Positions 30,071-41,074 of a stretch of DNA of 64,000 bases are shown one piece after another. A program made the translations under genes and the position numbers. Positions within the stretch are counted from its first letter, which is position 1; each line of letters starts with the position of its first letter. The DNA is from Denitratisoma sp. DHT3 (GTDB lineage Bacteria > Pseudomonadota > Gammaproteobacteria > Burkholderiales > Rhodocyclaceae): contig NZ_CP020914.1 of the NCBI RefSeq assembly GCF_007833355.1, positions 1,660,047 through 1,724,046 on the forward strand, in the 5' to 3' direction. Below the pieces are notes generated by a model, which searched no databases, was not told where the DNA came from, and saw only the letters and a list, made by a program, of their open reading frames with translations.

Positions 30071-31137
30071 GCTCGTCTTTCGGAATAGTTCTGCCGTACC
30101 CACTGGCGGTATTCGCCGCTCTGGACGTGCGCCACCCACTGGGAATTTTCCAGATACCAGGCCACGGTCTTGCGCAGCCCGCTGTCGAAGCTTTCCTGCG
30201 GCGCCCAACCCAGTTCGCGGCGGATGTGGCCGGCGTCGATCGCATAGCGCCGGTCGTGCCCCGGCCGGTCGGTCACGAAAGTCTTCAGTTCGCCATAGCG
30301 GCGCCCCTCGCCCCGCGGGCGCAATTCGTCGAGCAGCGCGCAGAGCCGGTCCACCACTTCCAGGTTGGTACGCTCGGCGTTGCCGCCGATGCAATAGGTG
30401 GCGCCGGCCTGCCCGCGCTCGAAGGCCAGACGCAGGGCCCGGGCATGGTCGTCCACGTAGAGCCAGTCGCGCACGTTGTCGCCCCGGCCGTAGATCGGCA
30501 GGGGCTTGCCGGCCAGGGCATTGAGCACCATCAACGGGATCAGTTTCTCCGGAAATTGATAGGGACCGTAATTGTTGGAACAGTTGGTCACCACCACCGG
30601 CAGGCCGTAGGTGTGGTACCAGGCGCGCACCAAGTGGTCGGCAGCCGCCTTGGACGAAGAGTACGGCGAGCGGGGATCGTAGGCCGTGGTTTCCGAGAAC
30701 AGCCCTTGCGGTCCCAGACTGCCGAACACCTCGTCGGTGGATACGTGATGAAAGCGGAAGCGGCTGCGTTCATCCTCCGCCAACCCCGACCAGTAGGCCC
30801 GCACCGCCTCCAGCAGCACATAGGTGCCGACGATGTTGGTCTGGACGAACTCCGCCGGCCCCAGGATGGAGCGATCCACATGGGACTCGGCCGCCAGGTG
30901 GATCACGCCCTGCGGCCGGTGCCGGGCGAACAGTTCGTCCATCGCCGCCCGGTCGGCGACGTCCGCCTGCACGAACAGGTGGCGCTCGCTGTCCGCCACG
31001 GCGGCGAGGGACTCCAGGTTCCCGGCATAGGTCAGCTTGTCGATATTGACGACGCGCCAGTCGCTCTCCGCCAGCAACAGCCGGACCAGGGCGGAGCCGA
31101 TGAATCCGGCGCCGCCGGTGATGAACAGTGTTCGCAT
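30067..31137 (-). CDS. rfbB: dTDP-glucose 4,6-dehydratase
   Basis: NAD-dependent dehydratase of the extended SDR family, 356 residues. [15 protein letters not shown] forms the dinucleotide fold, [14 protein letters not shown] carries the Thr-Asp-Glu triad and [15 protein letters not shown] the Tyr–x3–Lys pair. First gene of the rhamnose operon; the product feeds O-antigen or exopolysaccharide, whose glycosyltransferases are not in the window. Confidence 0.98.
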   Translation of the reverse strand: MRTLFITGGAGFIGSALVRLLLAESDWRVVNIDKLTYAGNLESLAAVADSERHLFVQADVADRAAMDELFARHRPQGVIHLAAESHVDRSILGPAEFVQTNIVGTYVLLEAVRAYWSGLAEDERSRFRFHHVSTDEVFGSLGPQGLFSETTAYDPRSPYSSSKAAADHLVRAWYHTYGLPVVVTNCSNNYGPYQFPEKLIPLMVLNALAGKPLPIYGRGDNVRDWLYVDDHARALRLAFERGQAGATYCIGGNAERTNLEVVDRLCALLDELRPRGEGRRYGELKTFVTDRPGHDRRYAIDAGHIRRELGWAPQESFDSGLRKTVAWYLENSQWVAHVQSGEYRQWVRQNYSERRA

Positions 31138-31167
31138 GATTTCCTGACCGATTGACGACTTGCGTTC

Positions 31168-32958
31168 CTAATTGGCGGCCACCACCCGATTCTTGCCGCT
31201 GCGCTTGGCCAGGTACATCGCGGCGTCGGCACGTTGCATGCTGTCGGCGGGCGCCTCGTCAGCCTCCAGTTCGGCGACGCCGCAACTGAACGTGATCAGG
31301 AGCTTCTCGTTCTTGTGGAGGAAGAATTTCCGGGTCAGTTCCCGCTGCACCCGTGTCATCGCGCTGACGCTGTCCTCCAGCGAGGTATCCGGCAGAAGAA
31401 TCACGAATTCCTCGCCGCCATAGCGGGCCAGCGTGTCCTGGGGACGGATGGCCTCCTTGACCACATGGGCCAGATGCACCAGGGCGGCATCGCCCACCTC
31501 GTGCCCGAGGCTGTCGTTGATGCGCTTGAAGTTGTCCACGTCCAGCAAGGCGATGCACAGCAACCCCCTGTGACGCCGCACGCGCGCCACTTCGCGCTCC
31601 AGCGCCTCGTCCATGCCGCGCCGGTTGAGCGCCCCCGTCAGCGCGTCGTGGCGCACCATCTCGCTGGTCTCGGCCAGTTCCTCCTGAAGACGGGAGATTT
31701 CCCTTTCCGCCTCCTGGACGCGCTGGCGCATTTCCGACAACTCGGTGCGGGAACGCAGGGTCGAATACTGGATCTCCCGGGTCTCGCGCATGACCTCGCC
31801 CAGTACGTCGGTCAATTCGGCGATGCCCCCGGCGCGGCTGATCTTTTCCGCGCAGCGCTCGATCTTGTCGTGATAGTCGCCGGTGCTGTTGCTGAAATCG
31901 GCCAGATGGTCGACGAAACTGGCCAGCATCGACTTGAGCCGGTCCTGGGCATCGCTCAGACTCTTTTTCAGCGCGCCCTGCTTGAAGATCAGGTCCTTGA
32001 GCTTGCGCTCCACGTCGTCCAAGCGTCGCAGGCTGGGAGGCTCGCGCACCAGTTCCGCCACCAGGGCGATCTGGCCCTGGAGCCACTGGTCATCCATCAC
32101 CAATTCGGAAATGTTCTCCACCAGCAACTGCAGCACATGCAGCAAGGCGCCGCGCATTTCCGTCTGATCCTCGGCGACGAACTGCAAACGGTACGTGAAT
32201 TTCTTCAGCCGGCCGTTCACGACGCCCAGATCATCCACACTCGCCGCCGCCCGCACCGCGGCGGCCAGCCCCAGGGCCTCGGCGCCGAGATCGGGATCAT
32301 CCGATACCAGGGTGGCGACGCCGTTCTCCAGCAACTGGCCGACCAGCTCGCGCAACTCCGGGTTCAGCGGACCCGGCGGTCGCTTCGCCCCCGCGGCGGC
32401 CGCGGCCGGAGCGGCCGACGGCGCAACGACCGCCGTCGAAGACGGTGCCGGCGCCACACCATCGACCATCCGCAGCCCCTCGGCCGCCAGGCTCTGGGAC
32501 CAGTTGCGGAGCAGGGAGCCCAGGCGCTGTGACAGAAGTTCAGGCGTTCCGGAGGAGGACAGCACGTGCTCCAGGGCCTCCCGCTTCTTGGCGACCGTGA
32601 GCCCGGCCGATGGCGTTTCCATCTGGAGCAGGAGGTCGCGGATCATTCCCGCCCAATCGGGCAGGGGCGCCTCCGACTTGGACAGCAATTCCTTCAGCGC
32701 GGCCGACAGGGCGCTCCACTGACGGCCGGCAACCGCGCCTTCCAGTTGCCGCACCGTTTTCAGCTGCTCCGGCGTGTTGCGCGGCAACCCCGCCACCAGC
32801 GTCTTCAAGGAGCGCTCGGGGAAGGCATCGTCAGCCTGGACACCGGCGATTTCGTGATAGAGCGTGAGGTAGTTGTCGGGTGTGGGCGGGATGCGCCGCT
32901 GCGCGAGGCGCCGCAGCACTTCGCGCGCGATTTCCGACGGTTGGGTGAATTCGGGCAT
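31168..32958 (-). CDS. Diguanylate cyclase (GGDEF) with N-terminal helical region
   Basis: A 596-residue cytosolic protein. The C-terminal GGDEF domain (about 430–596) has ARYGGEEFVILLP with the active site GGEEF at about 513–518 and an RPQD inhibitory I-site five residues upstream, so it is probably an active, product-inhibited c-di-GMP synthase. A coiled coil (MRQRVQEAEREISRLQEEL) precedes it. The rest of the N-terminus, starting MPEFTQPSEIAREVLRRLAQ, is helical and not a domain I recognise, apart from an Ala/Pro linker near 170–200. No membrane helix. It sits between rfbB and a NarL-type regulator. Confidence 0.92.
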   Translation of the reverse strand: MPEFTQPSEIAREVLRRLAQRRIPPTPDNYLTLYHEIAGVQADDAFPERSLKTLVAGLPRNTPEQLKTVRQLEGAVAGRQWSALSAALKELLSKSEAPLPDWAGMIRDLLLQMETPSAGLTVAKKREALEHVLSSSGTPELLSQRLGSLLRNWSQSLAAEGLRMVDGVAPAPSSTAVVAPSAAPAAAAAGAKRPPGPLNPELRELVGQLLENGVATLVSDDPDLGAEALGLAAAVRAAASVDDLGVVNGRLKKFTYRLQFVAEDQTEMRGALLHVLQLLVENISELVMDDQWLQGQIALVAELVREPPSLRRLDDVERKLKDLIFKQGALKKSLSDAQDRLKSMLASFVDHLADFSNSTGDYHDKIERCAEKISRAGGIAELTDVLGEVMRETREIQYSTLRSRTELSEMRQRVQEAEREISRLQEELAETSEMVRHDALTGALNRRGMDEALEREVARVRRHRGLLCIALLDVDNFKRINDSLGHEVGDAALVHLAHVVKEAIRPQDTLARYGGEEFVILLPDTSLEDSVSAMTRVQRELTRKFFLHKNEKLLITFSCGVAELEADEAPADSMQRADAAMYLAKRSGKNRVVAAN

Positions 32959-32995
32959 CTTTGACCTGGGATAGCGAGTCCTGACTACATCCGTT

Positions 32996-33637
32996 TCATT
33001 GTACTAGCCCGTGCTCAAGCCCATAGCGGATCAGCTCCGCCGTGGTTTCCAGGCGCATTTTTTCCAGCAGGCGCTTACGGTATTCGCTGACGGTCTTGAC
33101 GCTCAGATTCAACTCCTCGGCGATCTGGGTCAGGGTCTTGCCCGCCGCGATGCGGGACAGCACCTGATACTCCCGATCCGAAATCCGCTCGTGGGGCAGC
33201 TTGTCGCCGTCGTCGGCCAACGCATTGGCCAACTGCTCCGCCAGGCTGGGACTGATGAAACGCTTGCCGGCCGCCACCTGGCGAATCGCGGTGACCAGCA
33301 GCTCCGGCGCGCTCTGCTTGGTCAGATAGCCCGCCGCGCCGGACTTGATCGCCCGCACCGCGTATTGCTCCTCCGGGTGCATGCTGAGGATCAGCACCGG
33401 CAGGCGGGGGAACTCCTTTTTCAGTTGCTTCAGGGTATCGATGCCGTTGCGGTTGGGCATCGTCACGTCCAGCAGGAAGACGTCCCAGCTCTGTTGCCGG
33501 GCCAGGCGCAGCGCATCGGCGCCGTCGGCGGCCTCGCCGGCCACCACCATGTCCTCGGTCTCGGAAAGAATCTGCCGCAGGCCCTGCCGCACAATGGCAT
33601 GGTCGTCGGCGATCAGCACATGGATTTTGTCGGCCAT
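32996..33637 (-). CDS. NarL/FixJ-type response regulator
   Basis: A 213-residue protein with a receiver domain (acidic pocket D11/D12, phosphoacceptor D57 in FLLDVTMP, K107) and a C-terminal LuxR helix-turn-helix (ISDREYQVLSRIAAGKTLTQ and LNLSVKTVSEYRKRL). It follows the histidine kinase by nine bases, a clear pair. Its target genes are unknown; neighbours include the diguanylate cyclase and rhamnose genes. Confidence 0.95.
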   Translation of the reverse strand: MADKIHVLIADDHAIVRQGLRQILSETEDMVVAGEAADGADALRLARQQSWDVFLLDVTMPNRNGIDTLKQLKKEFPRLPVLILSMHPEEQYAVRAIKSGAAGYLTKQSAPELLVTAIRQVAAGKRFISPSLAEQLANALADDGDKLPHERISDREYQVLSRIAAGKTLTQIAEELNLSVKTVSEYRKRLLEKMRLETTAELIRYGLEHGLVQ

Positions 33638-33646
33638 CGGAGCAAT

Positions 33647-34897
33647 TCAAAAAAGGTTCTTCTGGCGCTCTTCCTCGGCCGGAAGCGGCGCCTGTCCATT
33701 CAGGGGCAGCCGCAGGAAGAGATGGGTGCCGCCCTGCTCGCCCGCCTCGATGCGCAACTCCCCGGCCAGGCTCCGGCACCGCTCGCGGATGCCGCGCAGG
33801 CCGAAGGATCGCGGCTTCCCCATGTCATCCTCGGAAATCCCTCTGCCATTGTCGCGCACTTCCAGCAGGATGTGGTCGCCCTCCCGCTCCAGGCGCACCG
33901 CCACCAGGGAGGCATGGGCGTGCTTGGCGACATTGGTCAACGCTTCCTGCGACACGCGAAACAGCGCCAGGGAAACGGCCTCCCCCAGTTCCACGACATC
34001 GCCGAGGCACTGCACGCGACAGGCGATGCCGGTGCGTTGCGTGAAATCCTCGGCCTGGCACTCGATCGCCGCCTGGAGGCCGAATTCCTTGAGAATGCCG
34101 GGCCGCAGCTCCCGCGCCACGCGGCTCGCGGTTCCCATCGCCTGGTCCAGCAGCCCCTCGATGGCCTGCGCCTTGCTCTTCAGCGGCTGCGACACGGCCG
34201 GCAGCTTGGCCGACAGCAAGGCAACCTCGATCTTGATCGCCACCAGCAGACTGCCCAGTTCATCGTGGATGTCGCGGGCGATGCGCTCCCGCTCGTCCTC
34301 CTTGGCGGCCTCGAGGTAGGAAGACAATTCGGCCAATTGCTCGCGGGAGCGCCGCAGCGCCGCCTCGGCCTCCTTGCTGCGGGAAATGTCCGTGGCGATG
34401 CCGTGCCAGTGGATGCTGCCGTCGTCCTGCAGGCGCGGCGAGGAGCGCAGGTTGATCCACTTCTGGCGCGGCTGGCCGCGGCCCCTGGTGCGCCCCTCCC
34501 AGTTGAGCAGCGTCAGCCCCCGCGCCGAGGCGTCGATCGCCTGCAGCAGCGAGGAGCGCTCGGCGGAGTCGATGGCGTCGAGGAAATTCAGGAAGGAGCC
34601 GAGCACCTCGTGGGGTTTCACCCCCAGGAGCTTCTGCCCGCCCTCGCTGACATAGAGGAAGCGCAGGGCGCCATCCGCGGCGCGCGCCAACTGGAACACC
34701 ATCCCGGGCAGATTGCCGGCCAGGACGCGAAAGCGGTCCTCGCTCTCCCTGAGCATCTCCAGGGCGGCCTGGTGATCCAGGCCGGAGGCATCCAGGAGTC
34801 CTTCCTGATGCCCGGGGAGATGTCGCGGTCCTCCCTCTTCGCGCGCCGGCCGCGACCGCTGCGGGCTCGCGCCCGAAACCGAGGGGAGGATGGCCAT
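33647..34897 (-). CDS. PAS-containing histidine kinase (HisKA_3 type)
   Basis: A 416-residue soluble sensor kinase: a PAS domain at about 50–175 (ESEDRFRVLAGNLPGMVFQL to HWHGIATDISRSK), a coiled linker, the HisKA_3 dimerisation segment RERIARDIHDELG with H211, and an HATPase region with SQEALTNVAKHA and LEVRDNGRGIS. No membrane helix, so it senses an internal signal. The start is uncertain, since the first 40 residues are low complexity. It lies between hisD and its response regulator. Confidence 0.93.
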   Translation of the reverse strand: MAILPSVSGASPQRSRPAREEGGPRHLPGHQEGLLDASGLDHQAALEMLRESEDRFRVLAGNLPGMVFQLARAADGALRFLYVSEGGQKLLGVKPHEVLGSFLNFLDAIDSAERSSLLQAIDASARGLTLLNWEGRTRGRGQPRQKWINLRSSPRLQDDGSIHWHGIATDISRSKEAEAALRRSREQLAELSSYLEAAKEDERERIARDIHDELGSLLVAIKIEVALLSAKLPAVSQPLKSKAQAIEGLLDQAMGTASRVARELRPGILKEFGLQAAIECQAEDFTQRTGIACRVQCLGDVVELGEAVSLALFRVSQEALTNVAKHAHASLVAVRLEREGDHILLEVRDNGRGISEDDMGKPRSFGLRGIRERCRSLAGELRIEAGEQGGTHLFLRLPLNGQAPLPAEEERQKNLF

Positions 34898-34908
34898 GGG
34901 CGGAAGGC

Positions 34909-36219
34909 TTACTTCTCCATCCGCAGTTCGGCCGCCCGGGCATGGGCGATCAGCCCCTCGCCGCGCGCCATCACCGAGGCGACGGGCCCCAGGCCGCGGG
35001 CGCCGGCGGCCGAGACCTCGATCAGGCTGGTGCGCTTCTGGAAGTCATAGACCCCAAGCGGGCTGGAAAAGCGTGCGCTGCGTGAGGTGGGCAGCACATG
35101 GTCGGGCCCGGCGCAGTAGTCGCCGAGGGACTCGGAGGTGTAGGGGCCGATGAAGATCGCGCCGGCATGGCGTATCCGAGCCACCAGCGGGCGCGGGTCG
35201 GCCACCGCCAGTTCCAGGTGTTCCGGCGCGATGCGGTTGGCGATCACGCAGGCCTCGTCCAGGTCGGTCACCTGGATCAGCGCGCCGCGCCCGGAGAGGG
35301 AGGCGGCGATCACTTCCCGGCGCGGCATCTCCGGCAGCAACCGGTCGATGCTGGCCACGACCCGCTCGATGTAGGCGGCATCGGGGCAGAGCAGGATCGA
35401 CTGGGCCATCTCGTCGTGCTCGGCCTGAGCGAACAGATCCATCGCGACCCAGTCCGGGTCGCTGCTGCCATCGGCGATGATCAGCACTTCGGAGGGGCCG
35501 GCCACCATGTCGATGCCCACCGTGCCGAAGACGCGGCGCTTGGCGGCGGCCACGTAGGCGTTGCCGGGGCCGACGATCTTGTCCACCTGGGGAATGGTCT
35601 GGGTACCGTAGGCCAGCGCGGCCACGGCCTGGGCGCCGCCGATGGTGAACACCCGGTCCACGCCGGCCAGATGGGCGGCCGCGAGCACCAGCGGGTTGCG
35701 TTCCCCACCCGGCGTCGGCACCACCATGATCAGCTCGCCGACGCCGGCCACCTTGGCCGGAATCGCGTTCATCAGCACCGAGGAGGGATAGGACGCCTTG
35801 CCTCCCGGCACGTACAGCCCGACCCGGTCCAGCGGCGTCACCTTCTGCCCCAGGCGGGTGCCGTCGGCCTCGGTGTACTCCCAGGAATCGGCCTTCTGCC
35901 GCTCGTGATAGACGCGGATCCGGTAGGCGGCGGTCTCCAGCGCCTGCTGTTGCGCCGAAGCCAGGGCGGCGAACGCGGCGGCAAGCTCGGCCGGCCGCAA
36001 TTCCAGCTCCACCATGGCGGTCGCCGGCAGACGGTCGAACCGGCGGGTGTACTCCAGCACCGCCCCGTCGCCCAGGGTACGCACCTGCATCAGGATCTCC
36101 GCCACCGTGCGCTCGATGGCCTCGTCGGTGGAATCGTCGAAGGCCAGGAGGCCGTCCAGCGTCGAGAGGAATTCGGGATCGCGGCTGCTCAGGCGCCGCG
36201 GTTTCGCCACGGCGCTCAT
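34909..36219 (-). CDS. hisD: Histidinol dehydrogenase
   Basis: Zinc enzyme oxidising histidinol to histidine in two NAD-dependent steps. The 436-residue protein has the conserved [39 protein letters not shown] and [13 protein letters not shown] regions, and the catalytic Glu/His pair in [10 protein letters not shown]. Start overlaps the hisG stop by four bases. The usual next gene hisC is absent; a sensor kinase follows instead. Confidence 0.98.
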   Translation of the reverse strand: MSAVAKPRRLSSRDPEFLSTLDGLLAFDDSTDEAIERTVAEILMQVRTLGDGAVLEYTRRFDRLPATAMVELELRPAELAAAFAALASAQQQALETAAYRIRVYHERQKADSWEYTEADGTRLGQKVTPLDRVGLYVPGGKASYPSSVLMNAIPAKVAGVGELIMVVPTPGGERNPLVLAAAHLAGVDRVFTIGGAQAVAALAYGTQTIPQVDKIVGPGNAYVAAAKRRVFGTVGIDMVAGPSEVLIIADGSSDPDWVAMDLFAQAEHDEMAQSILLCPDAAYIERVVASIDRLLPEMPRREVIAASLSGRGALIQVTDLDEACVIANRIAPEHLELAVADPRPLVARIRHAGAIFIGPYTSESLGDYCAGPDHVLPTSRSARFSSPLGVYDFQKRTSLIEVSAAGARGLGPVASVMARGEGLIAHARAAELRMEK

Positions 36220-36860
36220 GTCGGAATCGCTTGTGCGAAACTCTCGATCACCGGCTGCAAGAGTTCGCGCTTGACCTTGAGCGCGGCCTGGTTGACCACC
36301 AGACGCGAGGAAATGGCCATGATCTCCTCCACTTCCGCCAAGTTGTTGGCCTTGAGGGTGCTGCCGCTGGACACCAGGTCCACGATGGCGTCGGCCAGGC
36401 CCACCAGGGGCGCCAGCTCCATCGAGCCGTAGAGCTTGATCAGGTCCACATGGACGCCCTTGGCGGCGAAATGGACCCGCGCCGTTTCAAGATACTTGGT
36501 CGCCACCTTCAGGCGCGCGCCCTGCCGCACCGCCGAGGCATAGTCGAAACCGGCGGGCACCGCCACGCACATCCGGCACTTGGCGATGTTCAGGTCCAGC
36601 GGCTGGTACAGGCCGGCGCCGCCGTGCTCGATCAGCACGTCCTTGCCGGCGATGCCCAAGTCGGCGGCGCCGTACTGGACATAGGTCGGCACGTCGGAAG
36701 CCCGCACGATCACCACGCGCACGTCGGGCCGGTTGGTGCCGATGATCAGCTTGCGGGATTTCTCGGGATTCTCGGCCGGGACAATGCCCGCCGCCGCCAG
36801 CAGGGGCAGGGTCTCGTCGAAGATGCGGCCCTTGGAAAGGGCGATGGTGATTCCGGTCAT
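36216..36860 (-). CDS. hisG: ATP phosphoribosyltransferase, short form
   Basis: First enzyme of histidine synthesis. At 214 residues it lacks the C-terminal regulatory ACT-like domain, so it belongs to the HisG-S form that works with HisZ; a hisZ gene lies at 57.8–59.0 kb. Motifs: [36 protein letters not shown], and the PRPP-binding [16 protein letters not shown]. Coupled to hisD. Confidence 0.97.
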   Translation of the reverse strand: MTGITIALSKGRIFDETLPLLAAAGIVPAENPEKSRKLIIGTNRPDVRVVIVRASDVPTYVQYGAADLGIAGKDVLIEHGGAGLYQPLDLNIAKCRMCVAVPAGFDYASAVRQGARLKVATKYLETARVHFAAKGVHVDLIKLYGSMELAPLVGLADAIVDLVSSGSTLKANNLAEVEEIMAISSRLVVNQAALKVKRELLQPVIESFAQAIPT

Positions 36861-36965
36861 GAATAACCTTTAGCCACGGAACAGGGAAAGCGCGGAGGAA
36901 GCCGGGGACAAGGCAGCGGCTTTCCCCTGTGCTCTCAGCGACCGACGGGTTTTGATTCTACTTGC

Positions 36966-38454
<1,489 letters not shown>

Positions 38455-38457
38455 GGT

Positions 38458-39213
38458 TCAGTTTCTCAGTTTGTAGCCGCGTCGCAGCAGTTCCAGGGAA
38501 ATGGCCGTCGTCAGCGCCAGGCTGGCCAAGGCCACGGCCAGGCTTTGCCAGGGCGAGACGTCGGAAAGCCCGAAGAAGCCGTGGCGAAAGCCGTCGATCA
38601 GGTAGAACACCGGATTGTAATGGGAGATGGCCTGCCAGAAAGGCGGCAGGGAATGGATGGAATAGAACACGCCCGAGAGGAAGGTGAGCGGCATGATCAG
38701 AAAATTCTGGAAGGCCGCCAACTGGTCGAACTTGTCGGCCCACAGGCCCGCCAGGAGACCCAGGGTACCGAGCAGCGCGCCCCCCAGCAGGGCGAAGGCG
38801 ATGATCCAGAGCGGGTTGGCGAACTGCAACGGAGTGAACCAGAGGGTCACCAGCAGCACGCCGACGCCGACCATCATCCCGCGCAGGGTGGCGGCGATGA
38901 CATAGGCGGCGAAGAAGGCGCCATAGGAAATCGGCGGCAGCAGGATGAAGACGATGCTGCCCATCACCTTGGACTGGATCAGCGACGACGAGGCATTGGC
39001 GAAGGCGTTCTGCAGGATCGACATCATCACCAGGCCGGGCACCAGGAAGGCGGTGTAGCGCAGGCTGCCGTAGACCCGCACGTGCGCTTCCAGGACGTGG
39101 GAGAAGATCAGCAGATAGAGCATCGCCGTGATCACCGGCGCGCCCAGCGTCTGGAAGCCCACCTTCCAGAAGCGCAGCAGCTCCTTTTTGAGCAGGGTGA
39201 GAAAGGCGGTCAC
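38458..39213 (-). CDS. ABC-2 type transporter permease
   Basis: A 251-residue membrane protein with six helices and the ABC-2 C-terminal signature (TFLSGVFYSIHSLPPFWQ, YNPVFYLIDGFRHGFFG). The GTG start at 39213 lies in a GTGA overlap with the ATPase gene; a longer in-frame reading upstream is shadow. With the ATPase it resembles YadH/YadG exporters. Substrate unknown. Confidence 0.93.
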   Translation of the reverse strand: MTAFLTLLKKELLRFWKVGFQTLGAPVITAMLYLLIFSHVLEAHVRVYGSLRYTAFLVPGLVMMSILQNAFANASSSLIQSKVMGSIVFILLPPISYGAFFAAYVIAATLRGMMVGVGVLLVTLWFTPLQFANPLWIIAFALLGGALLGTLGLLAGLWADKFDQLAAFQNFLIMPLTFLSGVFYSIHSLPPFWQAISHYNPVFYLIDGFRHGFFGLSDVSPWQSLAVALASLALTTAISLELLRRGYKLRN

Positions 39214-40121
39214 AGGCTCATCGCCTCCTGGCCCATCAGTCTGACGAAGACTTCCTCCAGGTCCGGCTTGCCCATTTCCATGTCCTCGATCACGCAGCCG
39301 GCGGCGCGCACCGCCGCCATCACCGCCTCGACCTCGTCGAAGCGCTCGAAGGACAGCACCCACTGCCCGCCGCGCGCGGTGGCGCCGGCGGCGATCTGTG
39401 CCGGCAATTCGTCGCCCTCGCGCAGACGCAGGCGCAGGCTGTGCTGGGAAAAGCGGCGCAGCAGATTGGCCGTGGTGTCCAGCGCCACCACCCGTCCGGC
39501 CTTGAGCATGGCGATGCGGCCACAGAAGCTCTCGGCCTCTTCCAGGTAATGGGTGGTCAGCACGATGGTGTGGCCTTCCCGGTTGAGGCGCTGGATGAAA
39601 CGCCACAGGGTCTGCCGCAATTCCACGTCGACGCCCGCCGTGGGTTCGTCGAGGACGATCACCGGCGGCCGGTGCACCAGGGCCTGTGCCACCAGCACGC
39701 GACGTTTCATGCCGCCGGACAGCGCCCGGGTCGAAACGTCGGCCTTGCCGGCGAGGTCGAGGCTGAACAGGATCTCGTCGATCCAGTCGTCGTTGTGGCG
39801 GATGCCGAAATAGCCGGACTGGATGCGCAAGGTCTCGCGCACCGTGAAAAACGGATCGAACACCAGTTCCTGCGGCACCACGCCGAGCAGGCGGCGCGCT
39901 TCGCGATACCGGGTCTGGACATCCTTGCCCAGCACTTCGAGCCGGCCGGCATCGGGACGCACCAGGCCCGCCAAGGCCGAGATCAGGGTGGTCTTGCCGG
40001 CGCCGTTGGGACCCAGCAGGCCGAAGAACTCGCCTTCGGCGACCTCCAGGTCAACGCCGTCCAGCGCCTGGAGGGACCCGTAGCGCTTGGTCAGTCCACG
40101 GATCAGGATCGCGGAGGCCAT
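39210..40121 (-). CDS. ABC transporter ATP-binding protein (YadG-like)
   Basis: A 303-residue ATPase with Walker A GPNGAGKTTLIS, the signature ALSGGMKRRVLVAQAL, Walker B VIVLDEPTAGVDVELR and the H-loop VLTTHYLEEAE. A C-terminal regulatory extension of about 80 residues follows. Coupled to the permease by a four-base overlap. It lies downstream of the mla genes in the common betaproteobacterial order. Confidence 0.95.
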   Translation of the reverse strand: MASAILIRGLTKRYGSLQALDGVDLEVAEGEFFGLLGPNGAGKTTLISALAGLVRPDAGRLEVLGKDVQTRYREARRLLGVVPQELVFDPFFTVRETLRIQSGYFGIRHNDDWIDEILFSLDLAGKADVSTRALSGGMKRRVLVAQALVHRPPVIVLDEPTAGVDVELRQTLWRFIQRLNREGHTIVLTTHYLEEAESFCGRIAMLKAGRVVALDTTANLLRRFSQHSLRLRLREGDELPAQIAAGATARGGQWVLSFERFDEVEAVMAAVRAAGCVIEDMEMGKPDLEEVFVRLMGQEAMSL

Positions 40122-40161
40122 TGGATCGCCAGGGGGCGCCAGGAATGGAAACCGCCGCCGC

Positions 40162-40443
40162 TCAGGCCAGCGGCAGCAGATCGCTCACGCCATAGACGGC
40201 GGCGAGGCTCAGCATGTCCCGGGGCGGATTGACGATCTGGAAACGCTTTCCCTGCCGCTCGGCCTCGCGCATCCAGGCGAACACCACGGCGATCGCCGAG
40301 GAGTCCACCTCCGACACCGCCGCCAGATCGAACACCGCCGGATCCTTCGCCATCGCCCCGGCCCCCGCCGCCAGCAGCGCGGAAGCCTGGGGCAGGGTCA
40401 TGGCGCCTTCGACCGCCAGACGGTCACCTGCCTCGCGTATCAT
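40162..40443 (-). CDS. mlaB: STAS-domain protein, MlaB-like
   Basis: A 93-residue single STAS domain (VFDLAAVSEVDSSAIAVVF with the helix-capping Ser). In the Mla system MlaB binds the MlaF ATPase. It overlaps mlaC by four bases and precedes the ABC-2 exporter, matching MlaB position at the end of mlaFEDC operons. Confidence 0.9.
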   Translation of the reverse strand: MIREAGDRLAVEGAMTLPQASALLAAGAGAMAKDPAVFDLAAVSEVDSSAIAVVFAWMREAERQGKRFQIVNPPRDMLSLAAVYGVSDLLPLA

Positions 40444-41057
40444 TTTTTCGCGACCGACGCCTCGGCGGACTTGTTCTTGGCTTCCAGGGACTTGATCAGG
40501 CCGTCCAGGCCGCCCGTCGCCACCTCCTGCCGGAACTGGTCGCGATAGCTGATCACCTGGCTGATGTCGGCGATCACCATATCCACCACCATCCAGTTGC
40601 CGCCGGTCTTTTCCAGCACGTAGTTGAGGGTGATCGGTTTGCTGCCCGCCTGCTTGATCTCGGTGCGCACGGTCACCTCGGTGTCCGCCGGCGCCGCCCT
40701 CAGCGGCTTGAAGTCCACCGTCTGGGTCTTGTAGGCCGTCAGCGCATTGGAATAGGTGCGCACCAGCAGGGTCTTGAATTCATCGGTCAGGGCCTTCTGC
40801 TGCGCCGGCGTGGCCTGACGCCAGGACTTGCCCACCGCCTGGGCGGTCATGCGCTGGAAATTGAAGTAGGGCAGCACCTTGTTCTCGACCAGCTCGATGG
40901 CCTTCCTGGTGTTGCCGCTCTGGATATCCTTGTCCTTGCGCAGGATATCGAGCACCTCGGTGGTGACGTCACGCACCAGCGCATCCGGGGCCACCTCATC
41001 GGCCAGCACCGAACCGGCGATCAACATCCCTGCAAACAAACCCAACAGCCACTTCAT
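40440..41057 (-). CDS. mlaC: Periplasmic phospholipid-binding protein MlaC
   Basis: A 205-residue secreted protein. Signal peptide MKWLLGLFAGMLIAGSVLA, then the Ttg2/tolerance fold starting DEVAPDALVRDVTTEVLDIL with KVLPYFNFQRMTAQAVGKSW. It shuttles phospholipids between MlaA at the outer membrane and MlaD at the inner membrane. The start at 41057 has AAGGGA in front; a seven-codon longer frame is less likely. Confidence 0.95.
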   Translation of the reverse strand: MKWLLGLFAGMLIAGSVLADEVAPDALVRDVTTEVLDILRKDKDIQSGNTRKAIELVENKVLPYFNFQRMTAQAVGKSWRQATPAQQKALTDEFKTLLVRTYSNALTAYKTQTVDFKPLRAAPADTEVTVRTEIKQAGSKPITLNYVLEKTGGNWMVVDMVIADISQVISYRDQFRQEVATGGLDGLIKSLEAKNKSAEASVAKK

Positions 41058-41074
41058 GATTTTTCCCTTTTCAG

